This document shows positions 15,778 through 24,322 of a DNA stretch of 64,000 bases, one piece after another. Both the position numbers and the translations under genes were made by a program. How positions within the stretch are numbered: position 1 is the first letter of the stretch; the number at the start of each line of letters is the position of its first letter. Source of the stretch: JBLMYQ01 sp050260055 (lineage in GTDB: Bacteria; Bacillota; Clostridia; Acetivibrionales; UBA4821); assembly GCA_050260055.1 (NCBI GenBank), contig JBLNBO010000038.1:1-64000 (forward strand), in the 5' to 3' direction. The notes beneath the pieces are model-generated. The model saw only the letters and a program-made list of their open reading frames with translations. It did not search any database and was not told where the DNA came from.

Positions 15778-16347
15778 TTACGAAAACTTTCTCTCATTTA
15801 TGTTTCCAAAAACACTATCAATCTTTTTTATTCCGGTTGTATCCAAAATGTAATCATAATCATTTATTATTTTAAGTGCAATCTTTTTATCTGTACTGAA
15901 ATTAAAGCAGTTAATAAAATATACCGGAACTAAAATGTTTCCAAGCATTTCCTCAGTTTCAACCATAATTTCGCTAATTCCTTCAAATGCACCATGAACA
16001 CATATTACAACGCCTTCATTTGAGCAATACCTAGCCATAAGGCCGATAATCTTGCAAATGAAGTTTCTGAATTGTTTATTCTCTGCCATATCTTTTATTG
16101 ATTTAACCGGAAATTGAATGATATTTTCAGCAAGCTTTTGCCGTTCTACTCTACAGTCAATGCAGTCAGACTTCTCAATTAATTTACTTCTAATATCATC
16201 ATCGGTAAACAAGAGTACTTTTGATCCTTTTGAAACCTTTTCAGTAATATACCTTCCTACAGTAAGTAAAAAATGGCCATTACCTGTATAAATATTGCAT
16301 ATCTTGTTAAAGATTACACTTTTTATATTTCTTATATCTGAAATCAT
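15778..16347 (-). CDS. Uncharacterised 189-residue protein upstream of the B12 operon
   Basis: Not confidently recognised. The start has GGAGG about 12 nt upstream. Near the N-terminus the segment ICNIYTGNGHFLLTVGRYI and then KGSKVLLFTDD resembles the opening of BtuR/CobO-type corrinoid adenosyltransferases (YTGNGKGKT). The lysine and threonine of the P-loop are absent, however, and the later family motifs are not evident. Four cysteines are scattered, two of them as CIDC. It has no signal peptide or membrane helix. It ends only 10 nt before the promoter of the cobalamin operon and runs the same way, which is the only other hint of a link to B12. It may instead be an unrelated nucleotide-fold protein. 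Confidence 0.6.
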   Translation of the reverse strand: MISDIRNIKSVIFNKICNIYTGNGHFLLTVGRYITEKVSKGSKVLLFTDDDIRSKLIEKSDCIDCRVERQKLAENIIQFPVKSIKDMAENKQFRNFICKIIGLMARYCSNEGVVICVHGAFEGISEIMVETEEMLGNILVPVYFINCFNFSTDKKIALKIINDYDYILDTTGIKKIDSVFGNINERKFS

Positions 16348-16706
16348 AAATCTTTATTCCTCCATCAAAGATAATTATTAACACCTCCAGTATAATATAT
16401 TTCCAGTATTTTCCTGTCAAGGCTTTTATTGTAAAATATTGGTAATTTCTTATTTGCTTATTCTCTAAAAGTCGACAACTTTTATCATTTTTCAATTATA
16501 AAATATATATCATTTTAAAAACCGATTTTAAATTACTTGTTAAATTTATTTAAACAGTTTTTCTTATTTACTGATTTTTTTAGAAACTAATCAAATATCC
16601 TCTAAGTATAATACTTTAAAATACGGTCAATAATTAAATTAATAAATAATATTTAAATTATTTAAATTTAAAACAGATAAAGACGTAAAAAGGAGTGATT
16701 ATTTAA
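16348..16706. other. AT-rich divergent intergenic region with possible sigma-F promoter for spoIIR
   Basis: About 360 nt with no credible gene. On the plus strand GTATA (16606-16610), a 14-nt gap, then CGGTCAATAA near 16624-16633 resembles the forespore sigma-F/G pattern (GTATA, then GG-containing -10) that would suit spoIIR. The -10 match is imperfect. A 62-codon minus-strand ORF in this stretch has no ribosome site and looks random. Confidence 0.35.
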
Positions 16707-17372
16707 ATGAAGTTAAAAATGTTTAATATTAAGTACCTTTTAGTGGTTTTCATTCTTCTTTGCTCTTATATAATTCTTTCAGGTTATATTTATTCTGAAA
16801 AAATTACTGCAGATATGGCTAAAAATATAGTTAGACTGCATGTAATTGCAAATAGTGACTCTCAGTATGACCAGCAAATAAAATTAAAGGTTAGAGATTC
16901 TGTATTGAAATATATGGAGGACAATTCGAAAGGTGTTAATTCAGCCAATGCAGCTAAAGGTTTCATATGCAGAAACCTTTCAAATATAGAGAGTATTGCA
17001 TCAGCAGTGTTGAAATCTTATGGGTTGAACTATCAAGCTAAAGCATCGTTCGGAAAATTTGCTTTCCCGACAAAAGCTTATGGTGATGTTTCACTACCAG
17101 CAGGAAATTATCAATCCCTAAGAATTGTACTGGGAAATGGTACCGGACGTAATTGGTGGTGCGTAATGTTTCCTCCGTTATGTTTCGTTGATGCATCAAC
17201 CGGGGTACTTCCTGCCGAGTCAAAGTTAGAGCTAAAAAGTTCACTTACTGAAGAAGAGTATAAATTAGCACTTGGCAATGCAAAAGATGCTTCTTCAGAG
17301 ATAAAGATAAAATTTAAAATAGTAGAGCTTCTTCAACAGTCTAAATTTGTATTAGCAAGAGGCAGAAGATAA
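16707..17372 (+). CDS. spoIIR: Stage II sporulation protein R
   Basis: SpoIIR is made in the forespore and secreted into the intermembrane space, where it triggers SpoIIGA to activate sigma-E in the mother cell. The protein has an N-terminal membrane/signal helix (about 10-27) followed by the family signature IVRLHVIANSDSQYDQQIKL and KVRDSVL. Later it has SLPAGNYQSLRIVLGNG and GRNWWCVMFPPLCF. At 221 residues it is of normal length. The start follows AAAAAGGAGTG. It stands alone, before an unusually long perfect hairpin. Its presence shows that the organism is an endospore former or recently descended from one. Confidence 0.95.
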   Translation: MKLKMFNIKYLLVVFILLCSYIILSGYIYSEKITADMAKNIVRLHVIANSDSQYDQQIKLKVRDSVLKYMEDNSKGVNSANAAKGFICRNLSNIESIASAVLKSYGLNYQAKASFGKFAFPTKAYGDVSLPAGNYQSLRIVLGNGTGRNWWCVMFPPLCFVDASTGVLPAESKLELKSSLTEEEYKLALGNAKDASSEIKIKFKIVELLQQSKFVLARGRR

Positions 17373-17380
17373 TATGAAAA

Positions 17381-17428
17381 CAATAAAGAAATAACGTGAT
17401 GAGAATTCATCACGTTATTTCTTTATTG
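17381..17428 (+). terminator. 22-bp perfect hairpin after spoIIR
   Basis: CAATAAAGAAATAACGTGAT plus GA (17381-17402) pairs perfectly with 17407-17428 around a GAAT loop. The stem is long and its 3' arm is T-rich, but no long free U-run follows. It is the probable spoIIR terminator. Confidence 0.7.
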
Positions 17429-17514
17429 AAGCAGCTTAAAATGTTTCTATCAATTCATCTTTACATATGATATAATTTATTTGCAATTAATACTAAATTG
17501 GGTGGTGGACAATA

Positions 17515-18195
17515 TTGGGCACCATTTCACAATGGTTAGCATCAAACTATTCTTTTTTTGAAGACTTTTTAAAATTATTTACTGCATGTGTTCTCGGTGG
17601 ATTAATCGGATATCAGAGAGAAAGTTCACACAGGCCTGCAGGTTTTAGAACTCACATATTAGTCTGCGTTGGATCAGCCCTCGTAATGATTACATCCCAA
17701 TATATATTCGATGTTTATAGAGGCGTAACCACCTTGGACCCTGCACGTTTAGGGGCTCAAGTTATTAGCGGTATAGGCTTTTTAGGTGCTGGTACAATTC
17801 TTCGTGACGGTTCTACAATAAAAGGGCTCACAACCGCAGCTGGACTTTGGGCGGTCTCATGCATAGGTATCGCTATTGGCGCCGGCTTTTATTCAGGAGG
17901 AATAACTGCAGCGTTGATTGTATACTTTACGCTTATGATTTCAAAAGATTGGGATGTAGTTATTGATACAAAAGGACAGTCAAATAAAATTAAAATCTCA
18001 GTTCCGAATACTCCAGGAATGATTGGAAAAATTGAATCTATGTTTGCTGAAAAAAATATTCCAATAAAAATACTTAAGGTGATTCCTTCATCAAACAATG
18101 AGAAATTAGATTTTTTAATATATACTAAAGCCTGTGATAATAAGACTAAGGAAGAATTAATAAATATTCTTAAACAAAACGAAGACATACTCTAA
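17515..18195 (+). CDS. MgtC/SapB family membrane protein
   Basis: Four to five helices in the first 145 residues with the family blocks LGGLIGYQRESSHRPAGFRT, GAQVISGIGFLGAGTILRDG and TTAAGLWAVSCIGIAIGAG. A C-terminal ACT-like cytoplasmic domain (about 150-226: KIKISVPNTPGMIGKIESMF) follows. MgtC proteins modulate ATP synthase and magnesium/phosphate homeostasis in some bacteria, but the role of clostridial members is uncertain. It starts at TTG (17515) after GGGTGGTGG. A TATAAT at 17471-17476 is a likely -10. No magnesium (M-box) riboswitch fits in the 85-nt leader. Confidence 0.85.
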   Translation: MGTISQWLASNYSFFEDFLKLFTACVLGGLIGYQRESSHRPAGFRTHILVCVGSALVMITSQYIFDVYRGVTTLDPARLGAQVISGIGFLGAGTILRDGSTIKGLTTAAGLWAVSCIGIAIGAGFYSGGITAALIVYFTLMISKDWDVVIDTKGQSNKIKISVPNTPGMIGKIESMFAEKNIPIKILKVIPSSNNEKLDFLIYTKACDNKTKEELINILKQNEDIL

Positions 18196-18224
18196 GACAT
18201 ACATATATTTTTTATAAAATTACC

Positions 18225-18253
18225 TTGACCTTTTATATGCTCTTCAATATACT
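18225..18253 (+). promoter_or_regulatory. Sigma-A promoter of murA
   Basis: TTGACC (18225-18230), 17-nt spacer, TATACT (18248-18253), followed by a leader of about 90 nt before the murA start. Confidence 0.75.
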
Positions 18254-18285
18254 AATAAACATGTTTCAATATAGATTATCTAAGG

Positions 18286-18317
18286 AAGATGGTTTATCCT
18301 TCACGGATAGCCGTCTT
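18286..18317 (+). other. Stem-loop in the murA leader
   Basis: AAGATGGTTTATCC (18286-18299) pairs with GGATAGCCGTCTT (18305-18317) over 13 bp with one bulged base and a TTCAC loop. It lies between the promoter and the ribosome site. It is not followed by a U-run, so it may stabilise the message or act on translation rather than terminate. Confidence 0.5.
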
Positions 18318-18348
18318 AATTATTAACTACAAGGAAGTGAATTCACAA

Positions 18349-19629
18349 ATGCAAAAACTTGTAATAAACGGTGGTATTCAGCTAAAAGGTGAAATCAATA
18401 TCAGCGGCGCTAAGAATTCTGCAGTTGCAATTATACCCGCGACCCTATTGGTAGATGGCCCGTGCAGAATAGAAAATATACCGGATATTAAAGATGTAAA
18501 AGTATTTTTAAATATACTCGAAAATATAGGTGCAGATATTGATTACATAGATTCCCAAACGGTTATTATTGATACTACACCTGTTGATTGTTATGAAGCC
18601 TGTTTTGATGAGGTCGGCAAAATTAGGGCTTCTTACTATTTAATCGGAGCATTGTTAGGAAGGTTTAAAAATGCCAATGTTAGTTTCCCAGGCGGCTGTG
18701 ACTTTGGCACCAGGCCTCTTGATCAGCATATTAAGGCTTTCGAAGCTCTTGGAGCAAAGGTTGACATAGCCCACGGAATAATAAATGTAAGTGCAGAAAA
18801 CCTTAAAGGTTCCTCCTTTTATATGGATATAGTAAGTGTAGGCGCAACAATAAATGCAATGCTTACAGCAGTAAAAGCACAAGGCACAACAATAATTGAA
18901 AACGCTGCAAAAGAGCCGCATATAGTTGACGTTGCCAACTTTCTTAACAATATGGGGGCAAGCATAATCGGAGCTGGAACAGACATAATAAAAATAAGAG
19001 GTGTTGAAAGTCTACCAGGCGGCGGTACATACAGCATTGTTCCAGACCAGATTGAAGCCGGAACATTTATGATAGCAAGTGCCATTACAAATGGAGATGT
19101 TACAATCAGGAACTGTATTCCAAAACATTTAGAGTCACTTACAGCTAAACTTGTTGAAATAGGCATAAGTATTGAAGAAAACGAAAATGGAGATTCTTTA
19201 AGAATAAAGGCTAACCAAAAGCTACTGCCTGTGAATATAAAAACCCAGCCATATCCTGGATTCCCAACTGACCTTCAACCTCAAATTTGTGCACTTGCAA
19301 CGAGAATCGAAGGAGTAAGCATTATTACTGAAGCAGTATGGGATTCAAGATTCCAGTACATATCCGAACTTAGAAGAATGGGTGCCGATATAAAAGTCGA
19401 AGGTAGAATTGCAATTGTAAATGGCTCAAAGCAACTTTTTGGGACAAAAGTTAAAGCTATTGACTTAAGAGCTGGAGCAGCCATGATTGTTGCAGGCCTT
19501 GGTGCAGAAGGAATAACTGAGGTTCTTAATCTTGGGATAATAGATAGGGGTTATGAAAAGGTTGAGGAAAAATTTATTCAGCTTGGTGCAGATATAAAAC
19601 GTATGCCAATGACCGAAGCAGATTACTAA
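18349..19629 (+). CDS. murA: UDP-N-acetylglucosamine 1-carboxyvinyltransferase
   Basis: Catalyses the first committed step of peptidoglycan synthesis (enolpyruvyl transfer from PEP to UDP-GlcNAc) in the cytoplasm. The N-terminus LVINGGIQLKGEINISGAKN, the loop FPGGCDFGTRPLDQH with the PEP-reactive, fosfomycin-sensitive Cys, and DLRAGAAMIVAGLGAEG near the end are all family hallmarks. At 426 residues the length is normal. ATG 18349 is preferred over the open upstream frame because AAGGAAGTGA precedes it and the protein then begins with the usual MQKLVING. Firmicutes often have two copies (MurA and MurZ), and I cannot say which this is. Confidence 0.95.
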   Translation: MQKLVINGGIQLKGEINISGAKNSAVAIIPATLLVDGPCRIENIPDIKDVKVFLNILENIGADIDYIDSQTVIIDTTPVDCYEACFDEVGKIRASYYLIGALLGRFKNANVSFPGGCDFGTRPLDQHIKAFEALGAKVDIAHGIINVSAENLKGSSFYMDIVSVGATINAMLTAVKAQGTTIIENAAKEPHIVDVANFLNNMGASIIGAGTDIIKIRGVESLPGGGTYSIVPDQIEAGTFMIASAITNGDVTIRNCIPKHLESLTAKLVEIGISIEENENGDSLRIKANQKLLPVNIKTQPYPGFPTDLQPQICALATRIEGVSIITEAVWDSRFQYISELRRMGADIKVEGRIAIVNGSKQLFGTKVKAIDLRAGAAMIVAGLGAEGITEVLNLGIIDRGYEKVEEKFIQLGADIKRMPMTEADY

Positions 19630-19724
19630 GCAGTGTAAAAGTTAAAAGGTTAAAATTAACAGACTTTTAAGGGCAAGTCGCGCGCCCTACATTTCAGAGA
19701 ATTGACTTATGAAGGAGTAAACTA

Positions 19725-20516
19725 ATGATAAAATGTTGTTCTTTGTATAGCGGAAGCAGTGGAAATAGTATATATGTTGAAAGTGCCAATACTAAGATAC
19801 TTATTGATGCCGGAGTCAGCGGTAAAAAGATTGAGTGTGGCCTAGAATCTATCGGTTCTTCTATAAATGACGTAGATGCAATTCTGGTAACACATGAACA
19901 CTCAGACCATGTATCAAGCATCGGTTACTTGTCAAAGAAATATGATATACCGGTTTATGCAAGTGAACTCACTTGGAACCAACTTGAAGAACAAACTTCA
20001 AAAATCAAAACCTCAAATCGTATGACCTTTAAACATAATAATGAATTCGAAGTTGGAGATTTAGATATTGTTCCGTTTAAAATTCCGCATGACGCAGTTG
20101 ATCCATGCGGTTTTAGTATTTTCGGAGATGGGAAAAAAGTTACCATCGCTACAGATATCGGGCATATGAATAAATATCTTGTTGAAAATATGCTCAACAG
20201 TGAGCTTCTACTCCTTGAATCAAATCATGATATTGAAATGCTCAAATGCGGCAGATATCCATGGTTTCTAAAAAAACGCATACTCGGAGAAACAGGCCAT
20301 CTTTGCAATGAAGACGCCGCAAAGACAATAAAATATCTTGTTAAATCAGGAATGAAGAAATTCTTCTTAGGACATCTCAGCACTGAAAACAACTTTCCTG
20401 AGCTTGCGCTCCAAACAGTTACAAACAGCCTCGGAGAAATAGGCGTAACAATTGGCATGGAGGTATTTTTGGAAGTTGCCCCGAGATATCAACCTTCGAC
20501 TGTAGTAACACTTTAA
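19725..20516 (+). CDS. walJ: MBL-fold metallohydrolase WalJ/YycJ (VicX)
   Basis: Metallo-beta-lactamase fold with CSLYSGSSGNSIYV at the N-terminus, the metal motif THEHSDH, then TATDIGH-like ATDIGHM, LLLESNHD and FFLGHLSTENN. WalJ/VicX homologues are linked to the WalRK cell-wall regulon and to coordinating division with replication, probably as nucleases. The length (263) is usual. It is separated from rlmH by a repeat element. In Bacillus, walJ and rlmH are also near neighbours, which supports the naming. No walRK genes are in view. Confidence 0.9.
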   Translation: MIKCCSLYSGSSGNSIYVESANTKILIDAGVSGKKIECGLESIGSSINDVDAILVTHEHSDHVSSIGYLSKKYDIPVYASELTWNQLEEQTSKIKTSNRMTFKHNNEFEVGDLDIVPFKIPHDAVDPCGFSIFGDGKKVTIATDIGHMNKYLVENMLNSELLLLESNHDIEMLKCGRYPWFLKKRILGETGHLCNEDAAKTIKYLVKSGMKKFFLGHLSTENNFPELALQTVTNSLGEIGVTIGMEVFLEVAPRYQPSTVVTL

Positions 20517-20522
20517 GTATTT

Positions 20523-20785
20523 CATTTCAATCTGCACCTGCGGAATAGAATCTCTAAGCTCGTCCGTTCAAATGGATGCTAAAACCATAAAACCTTTTTG
20601 CTCGCTTGTGTAACTGTTTAGAAAAAACTCGGAAAAGTTTTTTCTTGTACCTATGATAGCCACCACGGCGAGTGGCGACTTTTCCGCCGATTTTCGTCGA
20701 TGAAAAGCGGCAATAAGGGTTTTGTTGTTTATTCAAAGGGAAACCCTAGATTTTTCTTTTGAGATACAAAGCCTCCAAAGCCTCT
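20523..20785. repeat. Dispersed hairpin-rich repeat, family 1, copy B
   Basis: Fills the 317-nt gap between walJ and rlmH. GCACCTGCGGAATAGAATCT and CTAAGCTCGTCCGTTCAAAT (20534-20573) match copy C near 34337-34381 in reverse. CGACTTTTCCGCCGATTTT (20687-20705) plus AAAAGCGGCAA matches copy A. Internal stems include GAAAAAACT with AGTTTTTTC and GCCAC with GTGGC. There is no credible ORF. Confidence 0.75.
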
Positions 20786-20833
20786 TCAAAGAAATAAATA
20801 TTCAAAAACATTAAATTTTAAAAAGGAAAAAAT

Positions 20834-21310
20834 ATGAACATCAACATTATCTGCATTGGAAAAATTAAAGAATCCTACATTAAAGCCGGCTTGGACGAAT
20901 ACTCTAAACGGCTTTCAAAATACTGCAAATTAAATATAGTTGAGCTTGAGGACGAACGTGTGCCGGAGAAGCTTTCAGAAAAAGAACTTATAATGATTCA
21001 AGAAACAGAAGCAAAAAAAATCCTGTCTGCAATTAAGACAGGATATACAATAGCTCTTGATTTTCGAGGGAAACAACTTGCTTCTGAGGACTTTGCAGAA
21101 AAAATCCAGTTTCTCGGAGTTTCCGGTCAAAGCACAATCAATTTTATCATCGGAGGTTCAGTTGGTCTTTCAGAAGAAATCAGAAAAACCTCTGATTTTG
21201 TTCTTTCATTTTCGAATCTCACATTTCCCCATCAGCTCATGCGATTAATTCTTTTTGAGCAATTATTCAGATGCTTTAAAATAATTAGGGGCGAAACATA
21301 TCATAAATAA
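20834..21310 (+). CDS. rlmH: 23S rRNA pseudouridine-1915 N3-methyltransferase
   Basis: A SPOUT-class methyltransferase of 158 residues that methylates pseudouridine 1915 in helix 69 of 23S rRNA. The N-terminus MNINIICIGKIKESYIKAGL, the SAM-site segment FIIGGSVGLSEEI and the C-terminal HQLMRLILFEQLFR followed by RGETYHK are strongly conserved in the family. The start follows AAAAGGAAAAA. It converges on the HAD gene with only 4 nt between. Confidence 0.95.
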   Translation: MNINIICIGKIKESYIKAGLDEYSKRLSKYCKLNIVELEDERVPEKLSEKELIMIQETEAKKILSAIKTGYTIALDFRGKQLASEDFAEKIQFLGVSGQSTINFIIGGSVGLSEEIRKTSDFVLSFSNLTFPHQLMRLILFEQLFRCFKIIRGETYHK

Positions 21311-21314
21311 TTTT

Positions 21315-21992
21315 CTAGAGCTCAACAGAATTTAAAAATGCTTCAGATAACCTTAAATCTTCAAAAAGAAAATTAGGATTACACTCTTTTAATTCATCCA
21401 TTGTGTTATAGCCAGTTGCAACTGCTACACTCCTAACGCCAACTGCCTTAGCACATTCAACATCTCTTGGCGTATCCCCTATAACAAAAATATTTCCCTT
21501 TTCAAAGCGGAGTTTATACAATTTTTCTGCATTCTCGATACCATTTCTTATTATCTTCCATCGTTCAGTTTCTTCATCTCCAAATCCGCCTGTATCAAAA
21601 TGTATATTCAGATCCGCAGGAAGAAGTTTTAGTCGTGCACCTTTTTCAATATTACCTGTTCCAAGTATATTGATTCCGCCTTTTTCTTTTATTATTTTCA
21701 ATATCCCCGGAATATTAGGTGCAGTTCTTATTAAGCAGTCTCCTCTTACGATATCTTCCAAAACCCTGCAATAAATTTCGAAGAATTCTTTATATATTTT
21801 TTTATTAACACCAAATCTTTCACACATTTCATAAAGTATCAGGGTATCTGTTTTCCCTCCAAGCTTTATTTCTTTGCATGCATCTTTTACCCCGGTCATT
21901 ATTTCGAAAGCTTGTTCCAAAGCTCTTTTCCCAGCACCTTCACTCTTTATTAGAGTACCATCAACATCCCATACAAAAAGCTTATTACCCAA
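21315..21992 (-). CDS. HAD-superfamily hydrolase (phosphoglycolate-phosphatase-like)
   Basis: Residues 3-12 hold the HAD motif I (FVWDVDGTLI). Motif II lies in INILGTGN, a lysine before the acidic motif sits near ERWKIIRNG, and motif IV reads FVIGDTPRDVECAKAVG. A helical cap is inserted after motif I. The substrate cannot be assigned. The start TTG at 21992 is preferred because AGAAGGG lies 6 nt before it, giving 225 residues. The frame is open six codons further to another TTG. It is the only gene between two convergent or terminated units. Confidence 0.8.
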   Translation of the reverse strand: MGNKLFVWDVDGTLIKSEGAGKRALEQAFEIMTGVKDACKEIKLGGKTDTLILYEMCERFGVNKKIYKEFFEIYCRVLEDIVRGDCLIRTAPNIPGILKIIKEKGGINILGTGNIEKGARLKLLPADLNIHFDTGGFGDEETERWKIIRNGIENAEKLYKLRFEKGNIFVIGDTPRDVECAKAVGVRSVAVATGYNTMDELKECNPNFLFEDLRLSEAFLNSVEL

Positions 21993-22042
21993 AAAATACC
22001 CTTCTCTCAATAAATATTTATACTAATTATACATGAACAAAA

Positions 22043-22074
22043 GTGTAAAAAAAATCCCGCTTTCGCGAGATTTT
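22043..22074 (-). terminator. Intrinsic terminator after the flotillin gene
   Basis: Minus strand AAAATCTCGC, GAAA tetraloop, GCGGGATTTT and a continuing T-run; ten base pairs with one G-U. Confidence 0.85.
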
Positions 22075-22079
22075 AAAGT

Positions 22080-23585
22080 TTATTCAGTTTTCATTTCAGA
22101 AGTTGGTGCAGTTTCTTTTTCTGCCTTTGCCGTTATAGTCCTCTTCGGCGGCTGAACTGTTATTTGGGGCTTATCTTCCAGATTTTTTGTATACTTCTGA
22201 ATCATGCTGATTAAGTCTATACCTGTTAATCCCTTAACTGTTTCAGGTAACTGCGACATAATGTTAGTTACGTCTTTAGTTATTTTGGAAGCACCACTAT
22301 CACCTATCATAACAATCTTTTCGGTTTTTGCCAGCGGTTCTGATATACAAGAAGCAATATAAGGCAGTTTTTCAATAATCATTTGTGCCATAGCAGCATC
22401 ATTAAACTGTTTGTAAGCTTCTGCTTTTTTCAGCATTGCTTCTGCTTCTGCCTCTCCTTTTGCCTTAATAACTTCTGCTTCAGCAAGACCAGCCGCTTTA
22501 ATTGCTTCAGCTTTTGCAAGACCTTCTGATTTTATTGCTGCTGCCTGGCCTTCTGCTTCTTTCTGTCTTTTTATTCTCTCAGCTTCAGCATCTATTTCAG
22601 TCTTATATTTTTCTGCTTCTGCAGGTTTCTTTATTGTTGCTTCAAGTTCCTTCTCTCTCCTTAATACTTCTTGTTCTTGAAGTTCGATTTCTTTTTGTTT
22701 CTTTACTATTTCAACCTGCATTGCCTCTTTTTGAACTTCCTGTTCAGTGGTATATCTTTGTTTGTCATAAGACAAATCCGCTTCAGCTTTTTTGGCATTC
22801 ATTGCCGCTTGATATTCGGCAACCTTTATCTCTTTATCCCTATTTGCTTCAGCAATTTTTGTTTCTGCAACAAGTTTTGAAGTTTGTCCTGCCTGAGTTG
22901 CTTCAGCAGATTTTATATCAGCATCTCTTTGAGCTTCGGCTTGCCCAATAATGGCATCTCTCTGTACCCTGGCAATCTGTGCTTTACCAAGATTTTCAAG
23001 GTAACCGTTCTTATCTGCGATTTCTTTTATTGTGAATGAAATTATTGTTAATCCCATATTTGCAAGGTCTGTGGCCGCGAGTTCTTGAACTTTTTGAGCA
23101 AACACATCTCTGTTTTGATTAATCTCTTCAACTGTCATATTTCCTACTATTGAACGCAAATGGCCTTCCAGAGTTTGTGTCCCAATTCTTCTTATTTCTT
23201 CCGTTGAAAGACTTAAGAACTGTTCAGCTGCGGTTGCTATTGACTCTTCTTTAGAATCGATTTTTACTTGCGCAACACCATCTACTATAACTTGCACACC
23301 TTGGGAAGTATAAGCACTTGAGTTTACATCCAAGGGCATTATTCTTAGAGACATTACTTTTGCAATTTCCAATACGGGCCAGACAAAGGTTGCTCCGCCT
23401 TTTACGATCCTAAAGCCAACTTGTCCTCCGGATTTCAGTTTTCTTTTTATACCTGACACTATCAAAGCCTCATCAGGCCCAACCTTTACATACCTTGCTA
23501 CAAAAACATTTATCAATAATATTACTACTGCAACCATAACAATTCCTGATACTATAGGAATCATTATTCCATCAAAACCAAACAT
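22080..23585 (-). CDS. floT: Flotillin family membrane scaffold protein
   Basis: Residues 8-30 form a membrane hairpin or helix. An SPFH/band-7 domain follows (about 40-200: GPDEALIVSG, VDGVAQVKIDSKEES, VEEINQNRDVFAQ, GLTIISFTIKEI). Next is a long Ala/Glu/Lys-rich coiled coil (about 215-400) and a C-terminal tail (MAQMIIEKLPYIA, then IMSQLPETVKGLTGIDL). Flotillins organise membrane microdomains. It is transcribed after the NfeD-like gene at 30 nt distance, the yuaF-yuaG arrangement of Bacillus, which supports assignment as YuaG/FloT. Confidence 0.92.
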   Translation of the reverse strand: MFGFDGIMIPIVSGIVMVAVVILLINVFVARYVKVGPDEALIVSGIKRKLKSGGQVGFRIVKGGATFVWPVLEIAKVMSLRIMPLDVNSSAYTSQGVQVIVDGVAQVKIDSKEESIATAAEQFLSLSTEEIRRIGTQTLEGHLRSIVGNMTVEEINQNRDVFAQKVQELAATDLANMGLTIISFTIKEIADKNGYLENLGKAQIARVQRDAIIGQAEAQRDADIKSAEATQAGQTSKLVAETKIAEANRDKEIKVAEYQAAMNAKKAEADLSYDKQRYTTEQEVQKEAMQVEIVKKQKEIELQEQEVLRREKELEATIKKPAEAEKYKTEIDAEAERIKRQKEAEGQAAAIKSEGLAKAEAIKAAGLAEAEVIKAKGEAEAEAMLKKAEAYKQFNDAAMAQMIIEKLPYIASCISEPLAKTEKIVMIGDSGASKITKDVTNIMSQLPETVKGLTGIDLISMIQKYTKNLEDKPQITVQPPKRTITAKAEKETAPTSEMKTE

Positions 23586-23615
23586 TTAATTTCCCCCTTT
23601 TATATTGAAAATAAT

Positions 23616-24149
23616 TTATAGCTCAACCTCTGGTTTTATTATCACCTCGGCAATATTTTCCTTAATATCAACAATTACAACCTGCCTTCCTTTCGGAATC
23701 TCTTCCTGATTTAAAGATTTTGCAGGAGATGTATATTTAGAGCCGCCAGCAATGTAGGCTACCTCTCCCAACCCGTCTGATGGAATAGGAGTAATAACAT
23801 CCGCAATTGTGTTTGTAATACTTTCGTTTGAGATAACACTGTTACTCTGGCACTTATACATTGGAACTACTACTAAGTAAAATATTGCAGCCGCACCTGC
23901 TAATCCCATAATTAAAGCAAAGGAAAATACAAAAATTGCTGCCATATTGCTCATAAAATGACCGATAGTACCAAACCCGCCAAACAATGTTATAAATGTG
24001 GCAATAACAATAGGTTTGAGTGGAGAAATTCCATCTGTTCCTCCATGCCCGATATCATGCGAATCAATTCCGTCATGACCGAAGAAAACAGCGAAAAGTG
24101 AGTAGAATAAACCAAAAGACAAGCATCCAATATAAATATAGAAAAACAT
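23616..24149 (-). CDS. NfeD/YuaF-like membrane protein partnering flotillin
   Basis: Three or four membrane helices in residues 1-100, then a soluble OB-fold domain (about 120-175: DGLGEVAYIAGGSKYTSPAK, then VVIVDIKENIAEVII). NfeD proteins work with SPFH-family proteins, and this one directly precedes flotillin. The GAGGTGA ribosome site supports the ATG at 24149. Confidence 0.85.
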   Translation of the reverse strand: MFFYIYIGCLSFGLFYSLFAVFFGHDGIDSHDIGHGGTDGISPLKPIVIATFITLFGGFGTIGHFMSNMAAIFVFSFALIMGLAGAAAIFYLVVVPMYKCQSNSVISNESITNTIADVITPIPSDGLGEVAYIAGGSKYTSPAKSLNQEEIPKGRQVVIVDIKENIAEVIIKPEVEL

Positions 24150-24284
24150 TGAAGAATCACCTCATAAATATTCTAACACCACAAAAATCTTTGGTCAATA
24201 ACGGAGAAAGTATTTTACAAATATTTGAAAACACTGGTGTAATTTGTAAAGTTATACCAATCACATATCAATTTATATATATCA

Positions 24285-24313
24285 AAAAGGAACCCTTCTA
24301 TAGGGTCCCTTTT
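24285..24313. terminator. Hairpin terminator between convergent or tandem units
   Basis: AAAAGGAACCC (24285-24295) pairs with GGGTCCCTTTT (24303-24313) with one mismatch. The minus-strand reading continues into CCTTTTTG, so it ends the HAD-IB gene at 24323. Confidence 0.8.
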
Positions 24314-24322
24314 ATCAAAAGA

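Noticed and set aside
16307..16495. 62-codon minus-strand ORF overlapping the 189-residue gene start
   Set aside because: No ribosome site and overlaps a better supported gene in another frame.
17429..17514. Magnesium M-box riboswitch before the mgtC-like gene
   Set aside because: The leader is too short (85 nt) and lacks the conserved elements.
22502..22951. 149-codon plus-strand ORF of Leu/Phe-rich sequence
   Set aside because: Antisense shadow of the flotillin coiled-coil region; no ribosome site.
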